Source: Metaphire vulgaris
Taxonomy: Eukaryota > Annelida > Clitellata > Crassiclitellata > Megascolecidae
Assembly: GCA_018105865.1 (NCBI GenBank)
Contig: CM030868.1
Span: 1,388,454-1,452,453 of the forward strand
Direction: 5' to 3'
Length of the DNA: 64,000 nt
A model generated the notes under the pieces. That model was not told where the DNA came from. It ran no database searches and saw nothing but the letters and a program-made list of their open reading frames with translations. The number at the start of each line of letters is the position of its first letter. Within the stretch, counting starts at the first letter, position 1. A program made the translations under genes and the position numbers. This document shows, one piece after another, positions 45,497 to 57,337 of the stretch.

Positions 45497-45549
45497 TATT
45501 GTCGATCCTGTTCTTTTTGGGCCCTCCTCTTCATTGCTTTACCTTCCTT

Positions 45550-45787
45550 GTAGGCGCAGAGTGCTTTTATTTGGGGGGAGGAAAGTCTCGACTCTTAAAT
45601 TTTCCATCCAGTTTAATCTTAAGCAGTAGCTATTCTCGCCGCCTAGACATTGGGGGGAGTTTAAAATTTAGGCGGGGGAGAGAACATACGTTGGGGAGGT
45701 CATACTACTTGCTAAAATGTCAAAAACAATTGGGGGAATTCAAACTTTGGGGGGAAATGTCCCCTCCCAGAGAAGACCTAGAATAAA
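45550..45787 (+). repeat. Dispersed G-rich repeat K
   Basis: Matches 6590-6790 and the reverse of 15255-15441 (TTGGGGGGAGGAAAG, GGTCATACTACTTGC, AGAGAAGACCTAGAATAAA). Confidence 0.6.
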
Positions 45788-45836
45788 GACTGATCTTATG
45801 GCTTCATTTTATTCTCGAATTTTCCATCCATTCAGT

Positions 45837-45916
45837 TTAACCCATTAACTGGGGATGACGGATATATCCGTCCATTTTACATTGAGTTACAGTTAAATAC
45901 CCAGTTAAGGGGTTAA
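45837..45916. mobile_element. TTAA-ended MITE, family A, copy 7 (reverse orientation)
   Basis: TTAACCCATTAACTGGGGAT ... CCCAGTTAAGGGGTTAA, located 54 bp before the last receptor exon. Confidence 0.87.
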
Positions 45917-45970
45917 TCTTACGCGGTTTCATTTTAATCTATTTTTTTATTTCTCCTCCTCCTCCTCCAG

Positions 45971-46354
45971 AACTCCCTCTGGTCGGACATGATGGAGGAA
46001 CTGCGCTTTGCCGTTCGCTGCTACGGGTCGACGAAGAAGCCGCGTCTGAGACGCCGTTGCTCCCAGTGCGTCGTCCACCGGGGCTCGGACCTCCACTGCG
46101 CCGCCTCCGCCGCCGCCGTCGACGACCTCTCTCCCAACGGGGCCCTCCAGTACCAGCCGGCCCCTAGGCCCCCCGTCCGTCGGATGTCCTCGGGCCACTT
46201 CGCCCAGACGACGACGACGACGACGACGGGCTGCGGCGACCACAAAGACGCTAGATTCCGCTACGGTGACGTCATCGACCATTACAATGACGTCATACCG
46301 GTCGACGCGAACGGTTCTGACTCTTGCGTTATTAAAGATGGTCTGCGAAAATGA
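45971..46354 (+). CDS. Kainate receptor exon 13: cytoplasmic tail and stop
   Basis: The acceptor (CTC)n-CAG joins in phase 0. The frame reads NSLWSDMMEELRFAVRCYGS, matching SFCSAMVEELRMSLKC of vertebrate subunits, then a basic segment (KKPRLRRRCSQC), a low-complexity Ala/Pro-rich part, seven Thr encoded by (ACG)n at 46208-46228, and VIKDGLRK before TGA. The tail after MEEL is species-specific and shows no PDZ-type ending that I recognise. No clear AATAAA was noticed directly downstream. Confidence 0.93.
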   Translation, partial: NSLWSDMMEELRFAVRCYGSTKKPRLRRRCSQCVVHRGSDLHCAASAAAVDDLSPNGALQYQPAPRPPVRRMSSGHFAQTTTTTTTGCGDHKDARFRYGDVIDHYNDVIPVDANGSDSCVIKDGLRK

Positions 46355-47174
46355 CGAACTATAGGCTAGAGCCCCCTCCTCCCCTCCTCCTGCCCCCATA
46401 CCCCAACCAACACCCCCTCCGCCGCCATGCTTTCTGAGAAGGGGATGGGGCGTAGGGATTGGGCCGCCCGCACCCCCCCCCGTTTTTCGTCCGAGTTTAC
46501 GCCTATGCCGATGAACGGCATTTGAAGAATGGAATCGCCAGAGGACTTGATCGATTAATTTATTTTCGGCGGCGTAGCCAGGATCTCAGAATTAGGGGGG
46601 CCCACCCACCGTCACTTATGCACCCCAATTTTTGCCCAGCCCGATAGCGGAGCCCGGGAGCATTCTGAACTCTTTCTGGGGTCTTATCGGGGGGGGGGCG
46701 GGGGACGGTGACAGTTGATAAGTATTCTGGGACACTCACTATTGCAGACTGTAAGACAGCTTATGGTCAGTCACCCTATTCCTCCCCTAACACCCGATGA
46801 AAGTTTCTGGCTGGTTTTACACGATTCTTACGACCGGTCAAGGGCCGAATAGGGCGGGGGCAGGGCCCTTTTGCTCAAGGGCACGCTAATGCAGATATGT
46901 CACTGCAGTGAAAAATTGTGACCCTGTTGGGTCCATAATTATTCGTCGAGTTTTGCAATGAAAATTTCTTTCGTTTTTCTCCAATTTCACATCTGCTGAG
47001 CATGCAGTCTATTTCTGTTAAGTGTTAATCTTTTAAGTCCATTCTCTTCGATTTATGCCTTAAGGCGTAAAATTCTGGATAAAATGATGCTGTTTGTTTC
47101 AGCTTAAGAACCTGACGATCGAATTGGTTCCATGGTTAACTATATTGGATGACACCTGATAGCTAAGGAAGAGA
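46355..47174. other. Downstream intergenic region
   Basis: Holds a fragment of a MITE end (GGCGGCGTAGCCAGGATCTC near 46570) and G-rich sequence. The 3' UTR of the receptor gene must start here, but its end is not defined by any signal I can see. Confidence 0.4.
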
Positions 47175-47370
47175 CAGTGGCGGCTCCAGGATTTGACAAG
47201 TGGGGTGGAGGACATTGGAGTGGCAGCTTCTAAGCAAGGGGGACCAACTGTTTTTCATAAACCTGGACTTATCTAGTTGCTTCGAATGAGTGCGCTAAAG
47301 TACGGGGGACCAGTGGGGGGACAGGCATTCAATAGGGGCAGCCCCCAGCCACCCCTGTGGAGCCGCCTTT
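47175..47370. mobile_element. hAT-like MITE related to family B
   Basis: CAGTGGCGGCTCCAGGATTT ... CCTGTGGAGCCGCCTTT. The body contains GGCATTCAATAGGGGCAG and is in reverse orientation to the other family B copies. The last bases are mutated. Confidence 0.75.
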
Positions 47371-47477
47371 GCGAGGAGGTGGTCATTGCTTATAGATTGC
47401 TGCTTTCAGTTTATTGACATGTACTCTTGCAGATGAAAAATCAAATATAAACCAAAGTCAATTTACAAACAGACGCT

Positions 47478-47720
47478 CAGTATTATTCAATGACATTACC
47501 GCAATTTCAAACATGCAGATTTAATTCATACGCTGTAATTTAGAACTCGCAATTTTTAAAACGAAATTTCAAACTACACTTAAAATAATTAATCAGATCA
47601 ATTCAAATTACAACAATAACTCTTTGAGGCTACGTTATTATTGTAACCCATGTTAATTCATCAATGCCAGCCGCAGGTTTGTTCGAGTTTTTTTCTATAT
47701 TAAAAAGACAAAATAAAGTG
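47478..47720. repeat. Left flank repeat of the 335-bp satellite
   Basis: GCTCAGTATTATTCAATGAC through CCGCAATTTCAAA, AACTCTTTGAGG, CAGGTTTGTTCGAGTTT to AAAGACAAAATAAA. The same ordered words recur directly to the right of the satellite at 51697-51995. Confidence 0.8.
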
Positions 47721-47871
47721 CTTAGAAGATTTTACGCCAATCGAAAAGAAACCTCGTCTCTGAATATGTGAACAGAATGCCATTTTCGTTGGAGATATAC
47801 ATTACAACTGTCTATGGATCATCCGGACTTTTCACCTGCTACGCCGCAATGCCAATGGTGATTTACATACA

Positions 47872-50800
47872 GGCTCCAGATTCATTGTAGGCATCGACTG
47901 GGCTTCAATCGGTGCAAATATGAAATCTCTACGACACCACAAATTTTCGCTCAAATTTCGAAAAAAAAAACCTGGACTATAGTCCATGAAAAATTTTCGG
48001 GCGACCCAAAAATTCATGTCGATATATTGCTCACATTTCGCTTTAGAACCCTCAAGCGCCCCCCACTGATGTCAGAGGACTAGAAAAAGCCGTCACTTTC
48101 CACCCTATTAGTGTGTCTATATTGCAAAATATAATAATGGTGGCTATACATTTTATAGATTTTCAAACCTTTAAAGCAGTCAGATATCTGATAGATATCC
48201 AAAATGCGGGTCCAGATTCCATGTAGACATCGACGGGGCTTCAATCGGTGCAAATATGAAATCTCTACGACACCACAAATTTTCGCTCAAATTTCGAAAA
48301 AAAACCCTGGACTATAGTCCATGAAAAATTTTCGGGCGACCCAAAAATTCATGTCGATATATTGCTCACATTTCGCTTTAGAACCCTCAAGCGCCCCCCA
48401 CTGATGTCAGAGGACTAGAAAAAGCCGTCACTTTCCACCCTATTAGTGTGTCTATATTGCAAAATATAATAATGGTGGCTATACATTTTATAGATTTTCA
48501 AACCTTTAAAGCAGTCAGATATCTGATAGATATCCAAAATGCGGGTCCAGATTCCTTGTAGACATCGACGGGGCTTCAATCGGTGCAAATATGAAATCTC
48601 TACGACACCACAAATTTTCGCTCAAATTTCGAAAAAAAACCCTGGACTATAGTCCATGAAAAATTTTCGGGCGACCCAAAAATTCATGTCGATATATTGC
48701 TCACATTTCGCTTTAGAACCCTCAAGCGCCCCCCACTGATGTCAGAGGACTAGAAAAAGCCGTCACTTTCCACCCTATTAGTGTGTCTATATTGCAAAAT
48801 ATAATAATGGTGGCTATACATTTTATAGATTTTCAAACCTTTAAAGCAGTCAGATATCTGATAGATATCCAAAATGCGGGTCCAGATTAGTTGTAGACAT
48901 CGACGGGGCTTCAATCGGTGCAAATATGAAATCTCTACGACACCACAAATTTTCGCTCAACTTTCGAAAAAAAAACCCTGGACTATAGTCCATGAAAAAT
49001 TTTCGGGCGACCCAAAAATTCATGTCGATATTTCACCCAAATTTCTATTTAGAACCCTCAAGCGCCCCCCACTGATGTCAGAGGACTAGAAAAAGCCGTC
49101 ACTTTCCACCCTATTAGTGTGTCTATATTGCAAAATATAATAATGGTGGCTATACATTTTATAGATTTTCAAACCTTTAAAGCAGTCAGATATCTGATAG
49201 ATATCCAAAATGCGGGTCCAGATTCCATGTAGACATCGACGGGGCTTCAATCGGTGCAAATATGAAATCTCTACGACACCACAAATTTTCGCTCAAATTT
49301 CGAAAAAAAACCCTGGACTATAGTCCATGAAAAATTTTCGGGCGACCCAAAAATTCATGTCGATATATTGCTCACATTTCGCTTTAGAACCCTCAAGCGC
49401 CCCCCACTGATGTCAGAGGACTAGAAAAAGCCGTCACTTTCCACCCTATTAGTGTGTCTATATTGCAAAATATAATAATGGTGGCTATACATTTTATAGA
49501 TTTTCAAACCTTTAAAGCAGTCAGATATCTGATAGATATCCAAAATGCGGGTCCAGATTCCTTGTAGACATCGACGGGGCTTCAATCGGTGCAAATATGA
49601 AATCTCTACGACACCACAAATTTTCGCTCAAATTTCGAAAAAAAACCCTGGACTATATAGTCCATGAAAAATTTTCGGGCGACCCAAAAATTCATGTCGA
49701 TATATTGCTCACATTTCGCTTTAGAACCCTCAAGCGCCCCCCACTGATGTCAGAGGACTAGAAAAAGCCGTCACTTTCCACCCTATTAGTGTGTCTATAT
49801 TGCAAAATATAATAATGGTGGCTATACATTTTATAGATTTTCAAACCTTTAAAGCAGTCAGATATCTGATAGATATCCAAAATGCGGGTCCAGATTCCTT
49901 GTAGACATCGACGGGGCTTCAATCGGTGCAAATATGAAATCTCTACGACACCACAAATTTTCGCTCAAATTTCGAAAAAAAACCTGGACTATAGTCCATG
50001 AAAAATTTTCAGGCGACCCAAAAATTCATGTCGATATATTGCTCACATTTCGCTTTAGAACCCTCAAGCGCCCCCCACTGATGTCAGAGGACTAGAAAAA
50101 GCCGTCACTTTCCACCCTATTAGTGTGTCTATATTGCAAAATATAATAATGGTGGCTATACATTTTATAGATTTTCAAACCTTTAAAGCAGTCAGATATC
50201 TGATAGATATCCAAAATGCGGGTCCAGATTCCTTGTAGACATCGACGGGGCTTCAATCGGTGCAAATATGAAATCTCTACGACACCACAAATTTTCGCTC
50301 AAATTTCGAAAAAAAACCCTGGACTATAGTCCATGAAAAATTTTCGGGCGACCCAAAAATTCATGTCGATATATTGCTCACATTTCGCTTTAGAACCCTC
50401 AAGCGCCCCCCACTGATGTCAGAGGACTAGAAAAAGCCGTCACTTTCCACCCTATTAGTGTGTCTATATTGCAAAATATAATAATGGTGGCTATACATTT
50501 TATAGATTTTCAAACCTTTAAAGCAGTCAGATATCTGATAGATATCCAAAATGCGGGTCCAGATTCCTTGTAGACATCGACGGGGCTTCAATCGGTGCAA
50601 ATATGAAATCTCTACGACACCACAAATTTTCGCTCAAATTTCGAAAAAAACCCTGGACTATAGTCCATGAAAAATTTTCGGGCGACCCAAAAATTCATGT
50701 CGATATTTCACCCAAATTTCTATTTAGAACCCTCAAGCGCCCCCCACTGATGTCAGAGGACTAGAAAAAGCCGTCACTTTCCACCCTATTAATGTGTCTA

Positions 50801-51694
50801 TATTGCAAAATATAATAATGGTGGCTATACATTTATAGATTTTCAAACCTTTAAAGCAGTCAGATATCTGATAGATATCCAAAATGCGGGTCCAGATTCC
50901 TTGTAGACATCGACGGGGCTTCAATCGGTGCAAATATGAAATCTCTACGACACCACAAATTTTCGCTCAACTTTCGAAAAAAAACCCTGGACTATATATA
51001 GTCCATGAAAAATTTTCGGGCGACCCAAAAATTCATGTCGATATTTCACCCAAATTTCTATTTAGAACCCTCAAGCGCCCCCCACTGATGTCAGAGGACT
51101 AGAAAAAGCCGTCACTTTCCACTCTATTAGTGTGTCTATATTGCAAAATATAATAATGGTGGCTATACATTTTATAGATTTTCAAACCTTTAAAGCAGTC
51201 AGATATCTGATAGATATCCAAAATGCGGGTCCAGATTCCTTTGTAGACATCGACGGGGCTTCAATCGGTGCAAATATGAAATCTCTACGACACCACAAAT
51301 TTTCGCTCAACTTTCGAAAAAAAACCATGGACTATATATAGTCCATGAAAAATTTTCGGGCGACCCAAAAATTCATGTCGATATTTCACCCAAATTTCGC
51401 TTTAGAACCCTCAAGCGCCCCCCACTGATGTCAGAGGACTAGAAAAAGCCGTCACTTTCCACCCTATTAGTGTGTCTATATTGCAAAATATAATAATGGT
51501 GGCTATACATTTTATAGATTTTCAAACCTTTAAAGCAGTCAGATATCTGATAGATATCCAAAATGCGGGTCCAGATTCCTTGTAGACATCGACGGGGCTT
51601 CAATCGGTGCAAATATGAAATCTCTACGACACCACAAATTTTCGCTCAAATTTCGAAAAAAAACCTGGACTATATATATATAGTCCATGAAAAA
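47872..51694. repeat. Satellite array, ~335-bp unit, 11.4 copies
   Basis: The anchor GCGGGTCCAGATT recurs at 48206, 48541, 48876, 49212, 49547, 49884, 50218, 50553, 50886, 51225 and 51565. Units are nearly identical. Each contains the palindrome GGACTATAGTCC, in some units expanded by extra TA pairs (49652, 50990, 51332, 51667), and GCGCCCCCCACTGATGTCAG. Two unit types are mixed: GATATATTGCTCACATTTCG and GATATTTCACCCAAATTTCT. Short open frames of 60-72 codons recur in some units but lack any known domain. Confidence 0.96.
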
Positions 51695-51696
51695 TT

Positions 51697-51995
51697 TTCG
51701 CTCAGTATTATTAATTAATGACATTACCGCAATTTCAAAAAAGCTGATTTAACATATGCGCAAGAGTTTAGAACACAATTTTTTCAAATGAAATTTCAAA
51801 ATATTTAATTTGAAATGACCAGATTAGTGCGAATTTCAAAAATAGCTCTTTAGTAATAATAACAATAATAATAACTCTTTACTGGAAAGTTACTACTCGT
51901 TACTGGAAAGTTATTACTCGTAATAATTTAATTTATCAGTCATAGCTACAGGTTTGTTCAAGTTTCTTTCCATATCACGAAAAGCAAAATAAAAT
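51697..51995. repeat. Right flank repeat of the 335-bp satellite
   Basis: GCTCAGTATTATTAATTAAT ... CCGCAATTTCAAA ... CAGGTTTGTTCAAGTTTCTT ... AAAGCAAAATAAA; the same orientation and order as 47478-47720, more diverged than the satellite units and with an internal TTACTGGAAAG duplication. Confidence 0.8.
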
Positions 51996-52098
51996 TAAAA
52001 GAAACTTCACTACACAGTCACTCTTTCCACGAATAGTTTGAACGTTGATCACTGTTCAGAAATATGGAACGAGACCTTCAAGGCAGAGAGAGATTCGT

Positions 52099-52178
52099 TT
52101 AACCCCTTAACTGGGGACCCCAGATATATGCGTTCATTTTACGTTGAGTTACAGTTAAATACCCAGTTAAGGGGTTAA
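52099..52178. mobile_element. TTAA-ended MITE, family A, copy 8 (reverse orientation)
   Basis: TTAACCCCTTAACTGGGGAC ... CCCAGTTAAGGGGTTAA, with GATATATGCG in the centre. Confidence 0.86.
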
Positions 52179-52282
52179 GACTAACAACCAGATAGGCCTA
52201 AGTACAACCCGAACTTTTACGAAATCCGAATGTCCCTATTCCGTCGCTGCAGGGTTTTGTACTTCTCCCTGCGAAAACCCTT

Positions 52283-52720
52283 TCATCCCGAAATCGAAAC
52301 GTTTGCGTATTCGCAGACCGCACCTTCTCCGCACTGTGCTCGAATTTCCGGATTGTCGAGCAGCATAGCGCCTCTATACCTAATGCCGCACTTACACTGA
52401 ACGCGGTCATAGGGTCCGATAAATGTAAAACCAGCTCGTACAAGTCTGTCTTCATTTACTTCCATCCAGTTCAAGAACCTTTCAAGTTGTACTAGAGCTT
52501 TGAGCACCTTCTTCTCTTTCTCCTCCTTTTCCTTTTCCTCCTGATCCTTCTTCTTCTTCTTCTCCTCCTCTTCTTTTACCTTGTCAGGAGATGACAGATT
52601 TTGGTGGTTTTGGTTTGAAGCGGTCACTGTGTTTGGCCATGCAGTTACTCCATCTTCTTCCAGTCTTGACGTTTCTCTGCGTTTATCGTTTTCGCGCTTC
52701 CGGTTCAAACGATCGGACAT
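52283..52720 (-). CDS. BIR-like exon with Lys/Glu-rich leader; zinc-site region frame-shifted
   Basis: An open frame of 145 codons. The first ~70 residues are charged (EEEEKKKKKDQEEKEKEEKE region, likely coiled or disordered). Then RFLNWMEVNEDRLVRAGFTF and GPYDRVQCKCGIRYRGAMLL follow, matching the Trp ... RL..AGF.F.G..D.V.C pattern of BIR domains (zinc-binding modules of IAP proteins). The His expected in DNP..EH is absent in this frame but present one frame over (52313-52350: EHSAEKV), after which the Cys-Glu-Tyr is again in this frame. The codons upstream of the ATG stay open after an AG acceptor, so this may be an exon rather than a whole gene. It could also be a decaying copy. Confidence 0.6.
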   Translation of the reverse strand: MSDRLNRKRENDKRRETSRLEEDGVTAWPNTVTASNQNHQNLSSPDKVKEEEEKKKKKDQEEKEKEEKEKKVLKALVQLERFLNWMEVNEDRLVRAGFTFIGPYDRVQCKCGIRYRGAMLLDNPEIRAQCGEGAVCEYANVSISG

Positions 52721-53123
52721 GTTTGCGCCGGGTTTTGGATTTGAATGGGGTTCCTGGACAATTATTACTGTAGACCTGTATGCGAATGAATTCTGTTTTC
52801 CGGTCCAATATTAAGCTTACTGTTTCCAATGACTGAAAATATTCGGGATTCAGTTTAGATGGAACTGTTTCCAATGATGATCCAGGCTCTACATCTTGGC
52901 AGTTTCTTTGATACGACTTTCTTTATAGTATCTTAATGAGACCTCTACCAGAGCAGTTTTCGCAAAGCTGGCAAGGCATAGGCCTATACCTACAACAACC
53001 ACAAGAAATCTATGCGAGAAGATTGTCGTAACAGAGTAGAACCTTGATTCCAGGTAAAGATGCCAACTACAAAACTGCTGCATATATATATATATAACTA
53101 CTGTATTTTTTATATAACCCATT

Positions 53124-53500
53124 GGCAGGTTATGACCTAAGCCCAGTGTTTTATGACATATAGTCGTGTACTTTCCAAAGGTTTTTCCGATGGTATTACC
53201 TTCTGCATCATTTTCATCTTACATTTTCATTTTACAGAGACATTGCAAAGCTTCGAAATTTGTAGTCTCAAGCTTGCTTGGTCAATAATAATAGCTACAA
53301 CATCGCCAAGTCGCGTTAAATGCAATATTTTTATACCCACGCATTGTATGTTCACTTTCTAAGTAGTTATTATATGTGCCATTAAGATACTAGTATTGGT
53401 CTATTGAAAATGACGCAGAAGGTAATACCATCGGAAAAACTTCTGGAAAGTACACAACTATATGTCATAAAACACCGGGCTTAGGTCATAACCTGCCAGC
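53124..53500. mobile_element. Foldback element with ~95-bp terminal inverted repeats
   Basis: The left arm at 53124-53217 (GGCAGGTTATGACCTAAGCC ... GGTATTACCTTCTGCATCAT) is mirrored at 53404-53500 with only a handful of differences. About 185 bp of unique centre remains. No transposase is present. Flanking bases (TATAACC / TATCACC) hint at a target duplication, but this is uncertain. Confidence 0.85.
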
Positions 53501-54629
53501 GCTATCACCATAAGGCGACTATGACGTCATTGGTGGTTTTTATATTGTGTAAGCACAGTAATATAACCACAGTGTGTGTGTTATTTGCATTTTCTGAACT
53601 GCGCATTGCCAATTGTCGACTAACCATGGTTGTCTTCACTATATAAATGAAAGCCGATCTTTTCGAAGCAATCCTGTTTCTGGAATTTTGTAGCGAGTCG
53701 CTGAAGCCTTGTGCCTTCAAAAAGAACAGTAACGTACAACTATAGAGCTTCTGTTTGAACGAACGTATAGGATATTAACCGATCGTGCAGCAATGTGAAT
53801 TCTGAAATTATTGCTTTTTTGCGACAGAAAAACACCGAAATAGACGAAATTTGGCCAAAAAATAAAATAAGTCTCATGCTAAGCAAAGGGTGTCGTATAT
53901 TCGAATACTCGTCTCAAAACAGAAGGGGTTTTGATATTAATATCAAAGCGAAAATGAAAATGACATTGGAAAATTTTGTACAGTATGGCTAATAGTCACA
54001 CGCGTATGCGTGTTCTATTAGTCATATAGGCTTGAGACCCCTTCCACTTTTTTGAGAGCCTAGGGCTCTAGGCCTTTTGAGAGTCATATAGGCCTACTGT
54101 ACAATGCTGCAACTTATTTCACAACAACTTATTTCACAACAGTATTTCGAAATTTACCTTTGATAAGACGGTTTCAAATTATAGACTACATGGTCGAATC
54201 GGTTTCGCGCGTAATTTGCACAAGCAGGCTAACCATTGACACGACAACGATTACCAAATACCCTTTACCGCACAAGGGTCAATATCAATTACAAAACAGG
54301 TGACAAATTCATCGACTTCACAGCTCGACGACTCTATCAACAATGATAACTAGCTACTTAGGCTACTCGCAGTGCCTCTCAGGCATTTAGCGTATATGAG
54401 TGGCCGGCCCACGCACGAATTGCTTGTAGCATTCAGCCTTGGGCCTAGTCACCCCCGCCCCATAGTGAGTCATTCAAAGGACAGTGCCGTCCGTGATTGT
54501 TTACGGCAACTACCGTCTTAGAGATCAAGAGACCACAACTGTGTTCTGTGAAAGAGAAACTGTGTTAACCGGGTTTAAACGGTCACGTGCCCCTTTTACC
54601 AACAGACATTTCGCTCAAATGTTTTAGAT
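53501..54629. other. No gene recognised
   Basis: Short open frames only (for example 53795-53992 on the plus strand, 65 codons, Lys-rich), without a recognisable domain. A small CAACTTATTTCACAA duplication is near 54110-54140. Confidence 0.5.
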
Positions 54630-54870
54630 CAGCGGCGTCGCAGAGATTCTGGAATGGGGGGGGGACACATTAACATTTTCGAGTAAAAACCCCGATGACC
54701 AAAAACCGTCATCAACGAGTTTTTGGCACTTTCTTTGTATTCTGTTCTGACCATACTACCTAACCCCTCCCCGAAAAAAAAACTCAACCGTTTTATTCTG
54801 AAAGCCCCACGACTGGTCCCAACCAGAATAGGGACCCGGCACCGTGCCCCCCCCCAGTGGCTACGCCAGT
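54630..54870. mobile_element. Degenerate hAT-like MITE (family E relative)
   Basis: The left end CAGCGGCGTCGCAGAGATTC and right end CCCAGTGGCTACGCCAGTT are recognisable as the GGCTACGCCACTG-type terminus. The body is non-coding. Confidence 0.55.
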
Positions 54871-54899
54871 TACCGGTATTTGAATGAAGCGCCTAAGAA

Positions 54900-54985
54900 T
54901 AGGTGTCTACTGCGGTGCTACTGTTCAAAAAGCGCTATATAAAAAGTCACGAGATTATTCCTACTAACTTACTTACTTACTACAA
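54900..54985 (+). mobile_element. Retroposon 3'-tail fragment
   Basis: AAAAAGCGCTATATAAAAAG, then TCACGAGATTATTCCTA and (ACTT)n: the same tail type as at 29395-29470. Confidence 0.45.
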
Positions 54986-55185
54986 TAAAGAATCACTTGA
55001 TTTCGAATTTTGAGCTGTCGCGAATACGATATCGTTTAGGCCTAACAGTAACACACATCGCATGACGGAAAACTCCTCAATATGCATTTTACACTGTAAA
55101 ATCACAGCCTTAAGAGATATTAGTACTTTTAGTAGAAATAAGAACCTACACTCCACACGATTAGGAGATTGACCGCCCTGTTCGA

Positions 55186-55265
55186 TTAACCCCTTAACCG
55201 TGTATTTAACTGTAACTCAATGTAAAATGGACAGATATATCCGGGATCCCCAGTTAAGGGGTTAA
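55186..55265. mobile_element. TTAA-ended MITE, family A, copy 9
   Basis: TTAACCCCTTAACCGTG ... CCCCAGTTAAGGGGTTAA with an intact GGATCCC/ATATATCC centre. Confidence 0.88.
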
Positions 55266-55406
55266 TGGCTGTTTTCGCTTCGTCGTCTAAATTTTATCTA
55301 ACCACTCTTACATGAACGACGCTTCGCTGATTGTGCAAAACAACCACTAACCACTCTATGATTAACCATGCTCCAACCACCTGTTGAACACCAAAATAGC
55401 TTATAC

Positions 55407-55464
55407 AGTATATATATATATATATATATATATAAGAAAAATATATTTATATAAGAAAAATATC

Positions 55465-55512
<48 letters not shown>
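55407..55512. repeat. (TA)n tracts
   Basis: Two TA runs separated by TAAGAAAAATAT words, followed by a MITE-like GGGGAAATCCCAACGACACCGATA. Confidence 0.85.
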
Positions 55513-55513
<1 letters not shown>

Positions 55514-55604
55514 TGGGGAAATCCCAACGACACCGATATTTTTCTTCTGGGGGAGGGGCGAAGACAAGTTGAATGTTCATCAGGGTAACAGCATTCGTGT
55601 CAAA

Positions 55605-55830
55605 AGTAAGTAAGTAAAATATCGTAAATTTATATAGCGCTTTGGATATAGTACAGTAGTAGCTGCTAATCTTTCATGAAATAGCTATAGGCAGGGTGGG
55701 TTGTCGGCCGGGCAAAGGTCAGTGTATCCATGAGGCGGTGGGTCTATGGAGGAAATGACCTTTGGAATAGGAAGGTTTTAAGCTTAGACATAAAGGCTTG
55801 AGGAGATCGTGAAAATAGACAGCATTTTGT
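55605..55830 (-). mobile_element. 3' end of a non-LTR retrotransposon (LINE), minus strand
   Basis: On the minus strand SKLKTFLFQRSFPP, equivalent to SRLKTHLFQLAFPP at 24905-25150, is followed by a ~120-bp untranslated part and AAAGCGCTATATAAATTTAC with a (TTAC)n tail. It is 5'-truncated. Confidence 0.68.
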
Positions 55831-56796
55831 CAACAACAAAACAAAAGCGCTTTCAAATTATTGTACAGTGTAATGCTCTATTCTAATCAAGTCAACAATG
55901 AACGAATTTTTTCTTAACAGAAACAAAATATTTTTACATTATTTCAAGCCTGCTTTCTGCATTCTCCAAAATTTAAAATCAAATCAGTTCTGAAAAGGAA
56001 CAATAAAAAGCCTTAAAAACGTAACTTAAACGTAACTTTTGAACCAAAAGTCTTTCATTGAACACTAAAGTCTTAAATGTATTTGAAATAGAAGCATCTA
56101 CTCTAAATTATGCGGTTGATTATAACATTTTGACATTAGATATCGTTTATCAGCATCGATTCCGGTGACATCTCTTTTGAAGACTAATCTCAAAACATAA
56201 TCTATTTGCTAAGTCCAAGTACTAAACTATTAATATCAACTATTAATATCAACTCCAATTCCAAAAATAGGCTTACTTCTAATTACCTACTTTACACAAA
56301 GTGTCACATCACAAAATACTAAAAGTCCCAGAAGTACTACGAACCATTGAAGCAAGGCTTTTTAGGAGGCACGTTCAATTGGTCGTACATACTATAGGAT
56401 ACAAATGTAGAAGAACTAATGAGCTAAAGAGATATGTTGCTTTTGATAATTAATTAAAGCTATAACATCAACAAATAAAATCAAAAAGAATGTTACATGA
56501 GCTCAGAGCTGCCAGATTACTGAGCAAAGAGATTCCATTATACATTGTCAAATAGGCTGCAACTTTCTGCTAATAGATAATATTCTGTAAGTTATTGCTC
56601 ACGTAAAATAAAGCAGACTTAAATTATACGGTTTTCCGGACTTTGACTATGATTGCCACGAATGATTTAAGATTCTTGCTGCATTTCCAAGTGCTTAAGT
56701 TATGGGTCTGCCGTCATGAAATTCTACCGTCTGAATAATCACATCCAAAAGAGTTAATCAATGTTTATAACTACTGGCAGTACGAGAGTTAATAAT
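55831..56796. other. AT-rich stretch, no gene recognised
   Basis: No open frame of note, no strong repeat unit and no splice-linked homology. It lies between the two BIR-coding blocks and could be intronic. Confidence 0.45.
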
Positions 56797-57195
56797 GGGC
56801 TGTCCATTAATTACGTCAACAAATTATGGGGGTTTGAAAAAGTTGTTGACAGTGGAGGGGTGTTCAAGAGAAGTTGACGTCAACAATTTCATTTTTTATA
56901 AATTATAAAAAATAGGAAATTTCATTTATTACAATGGGAAAAAGCCTGGCAAGCAAAAATAAGGTCTTCATCACCGCATTATGACACTTGATGAACAAAA
57001 GAAATGGAAAAGGTCTCATCCCTGCAAAAATAATAACCTTCTAAACTTTTTACAAGAACCGTCACTGGTCTTAGTGGGGGGGGGGTCAAAAGTTTTTGAC
57101 ATAATTATAAGGAGGGTCACTGAAATTGACAGTTGTTGACAAAGGAGGGGGTCAAAAATTGCCCAAAATTTGTTTACATAATTAATGGACAGCCC
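56797..57195. mobile_element. MITE with GGGCTGTCCATTAATTA terminal inverted repeats
   Basis: The left end GGGCTGTCCATTAATTACGT and right end CATAATTAATGGACAGCCC are perfect over 17 bp. Subterminal GTTGACGTCAACAA and TTGTTGACAAAGG words repeat the GTTGAC motif. It is 399 bp and non-coding. Confidence 0.85.
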
Positions 57196-57337
57196 CTAAT
57201 ATAATGCGCGCAGATCACTGAATCAGTTTTACAAAATACTTGTTCTATAAAGCAAAGAAAGATCGACGTTAAAATTAAATAATTTCGTAGCCAATTTTAC
57301 ATCCGGAATCCGTAAATGAGTATTCGATGGTAGAAAT

